Assembly: GCA_947594335.1 (NCBI GenBank)
Contig: CANQEC010000182.1
Span: 1-5,296 of the forward strand
Source of the DNA: an uncultured Lachnospiraceae bacterium
GTDB lineage: Bacteria > Bacillota > Clostridia > Lachnospirales > Lachnospiraceae
DNA: 5,296 bases
Direction of reading: 5' to 3'
Below are positions 4,045-5,296 of this stretch, in pieces (position 1 is the stretch's first letter; the number at the start of each line of letters is the position of its first letter). A program made the translations under genes and the position numbers. The notes under the pieces are model-generated. The model was not told the origin of the DNA and made no database searches. It saw only the letters and a program-made list of their open reading frames with translations.

Positions 4045-5293
4045 AATATTTTCCGTATTTTTCGAGCGTTTCGAACATGGCGTCCATATTTTCCTGTTTG
4101 CAGTTTTCCAGCGATCCGTTGAAATCGAACAGGTATCCGCCGCCCGGCGCGCATGTCTCAAGCAATTCTCTTGTCTCCCTGATGACGCTTTCCTTTGATC
4201 CGAACTCCATCTGAGAGATGGAAAGATTTCCGCATATGGCGGCGATTCCGCTTAATTTCTGTTTTGCCAGCTTCATATCGACGGTTTCAAAGTGATAGAG
4301 CACCTTTCCTTTCGGCACATCGGTTAGGAAATCCAGTCTGGTGTTGTATGGTCCTTCCGTGTAGATATACGGAGTCACGCCCATATCGATGAGGGCGAGC
4401 ATAATCTTCTTGAGCGGTTTCCAGTAGAAACGTTCGAACTGCTTGTCATTCATGAATCCGTCCATGGCTTTGTGGAGCGGGAAGAAGACTCTCTTCACAG
4501 GCATATCGACAAAGCGAAAATACTGCAAGGCCTGGATCTGCTGTTCTGCGAACATATCGCAGGCCTGGTCGATGTATTCGGCCATATCCGGATCCGTCAG
4601 ATCTTCAAAGATTCCCATGGTGCCGCGGAAGTAATCCCCGAGAATATCATAAGGAGCTTCCGAGGCTCCGGACAGCATGGGCGGGAAACCCATCTCGGCG
4701 AGGATTCCGGAATACTTCGCGCTTGCCGCCGCCGCTTCCGCATCCTTTGCGCCGATCTCGGCCATTTTCCGGAAGGTATCCTGCGCTTCCGGGGCGCAGA
4801 ACGGGGAGAGCAGGCTTGTGCTGAGCACAATCGTGGGAGTAAGGCGCAGGTTCGCTGTTCCCGTAAGGTTCCCGTAGGCGCGGGGAAGATATTTCCGCAG
4901 CATGAATCCCGTGAAATCGTTCAGCATTTCCGGATATTCCTCCTGTGTCATCATTTCCCGTTCGATAACCTGATGAGAGCTGTACTTGCTGACGATCGTT
5001 CCCGGTCTTCCGGGCCAGTCGATCATGGACGAGCCGGCGATCTCATTTGCCTTTCCGCTTGTAAACTGGGGAGCAAGTCCGATATCCATCAGCGGATGGT
5101 CTTTATGAAACTGAACCGCGGCCTGCCCCGCTTTGTCGAAATCATAGTAGATATCGGCGTAGCATGAACCATAAAGCCGCTGAATATAGGACGAGAAGAA
5201 AGCAAAAACTGGAACTCTGTCAGGGGTTCCAAGATGTATCGCTGTCTCGACTCTGTTTAATCGTTCCGCAAATAATTTCTGTTCTTTTGTCAC
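4043..5293 (-). CDS. URO-D superfamily protein, corrinoid methyltransferase-like; start at or beyond the window edge
   Basis: The 416-residue frame matches the uroporphyrinogen decarboxylase fold family, which includes HemE and the MtaA/MtbA-type corrinoid methyltransferases. It is not HemE: the catalytic RQAGR-type N-terminal motif is absent and TPDRVPV (23-29) stands near the start. The H-x-C zinc motif of MtaA is also absent; the equivalent place reads YTEGPYNTRL (311-320). Candidate metal or active-site residues are E313, H334 (E-x20-H), C354 in AAICGNLS and C381 in TCAPGGGY. Other subfamily marks are PLHKAMDGFM (272-281) and DVPKGK (325-330). Methyl transfer to or from a corrinoid, as in O-demethylation, is possible but inferred; no corrinoid protein is in view. 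GTG 5293 is the first usable start seen, but the frame stays open to base 5296, so the true start may lie outside. It converges on hsp20. Confidence 0.85.
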   Translation of the reverse strand: MTKEQKLFAERLNRVETAIHLGTPDRVPVFAFFSSYIQRLYGSCYADIYYDFDKAGQAAVQFHKDHPLMDIGLAPQFTSGKANEIAGSSMIDWPGRPGTIVSKYSSHQVIEREMMTQEEYPEMLNDFTGFMLRKYLPRAYGNLTGTANLRLTPTIVLSTSLLSPFCAPEAQDTFRKMAEIGAKDAEAAAASAKYSGILAEMGFPPMLSGASEAPYDILGDYFRGTMGIFEDLTDPDMAEYIDQACDMFAEQQIQALQYFRFVDMPVKRVFFPLHKAMDGFMNDKQFERFYWKPLKKIMLALIDMGVTPYIYTEGPYNTRLDFLTDVPKGKVLYHFETVDMKLAKQKLSGIAAICGNLSISQMEFGSKESVIRETRELLETCAPGGGYLFDFNGSLENCKQENMDAMFETLEKYGKY

Positions 5294-5296
5294 GGT

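Noticed and set aside
4472..5167. 231-codon plus-strand frame opposite the URO-D-fold gene
   Set aside because: The minus strand carries a full conserved-type protein; the plus-strand product shows no family motif and no ribosome binding site context.
1..5296. CRISPR arrays, tRNA genes, insertion sequences, attachment sites, toxin-antitoxin or phage defence genes
   Set aside because: No regularly spaced repeats, cloverleaf sequences, transposase motifs or terminal repeats were seen on either strand.

Overview
The window (about 50% G+C) looks like chromosomal DNA from an anaerobic Firmicute, most likely a Lachnospiraceae (Clostridium cluster XIVa) member. The evidence is the L11/L1 protein sequences, a large Bacillus/Clostridium-type SRP RNA with an Alu domain, a CIRCE-controlled small heat-shock gene, strong AGGAGG-type ribosome binding sites, and a redox flavoprotein and a URO-D-fold protein typical of gut anaerobes. 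The family placement rests on recalled similarity, not on a search.

Layout. Bases 1-363 are the 3' part of rplK (L11). A 93-base gap follows, whose end is an apparent mimic of the 23S rRNA L1-binding site directly abutting the rplA Shine-Dalgarno. rplA (L1, 457-1149) ends in a G+C-rich terminator hairpin; rplJ and rplL, often the next genes, are not here. The 596 bases from 1150 to 1745 hold no protein gene but are full: the rplA terminator, an unexplained hairpin (1235-1276), a sigma-A-type promoter, the SRP RNA gene (about 1408-1670) and its terminator. Then come tadA (tRNA adenosine deaminase), a 64-residue conserved-looking small protein with a probable promoter of its own, and an FMN reductase-fold protein with an iron-sulfur-flavoprotein-like cysteine motif, possibly co-transcribed with the small gene.

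Bases 3204-3465 are regulatory: a perfect CIRCE operator covers the -35 of a strong promoter, and a perfect 16-bp palindrome covers its -10. A leader of about 115 bases with a repeated Shine-Dalgarno and a possible 15-residue ORF leads into an Hsp20 gene. That gene ends in two stacked hairpins with a U-run. A convergent minus-strand gene (4043-5293) encodes a URO-D-superfamily protein related to corrinoid methyltransferases rather than to HemE.

Most of the window is housekeeping: translation, tRNA decoding, protein targeting and heat shock. The most interesting signals are regulatory: the L1-site mimic before rplA and the nested operator architecture of hsp20. I saw no mobile element, CRISPR array, tRNA or phage gene, and no clearly new multi-gene system.
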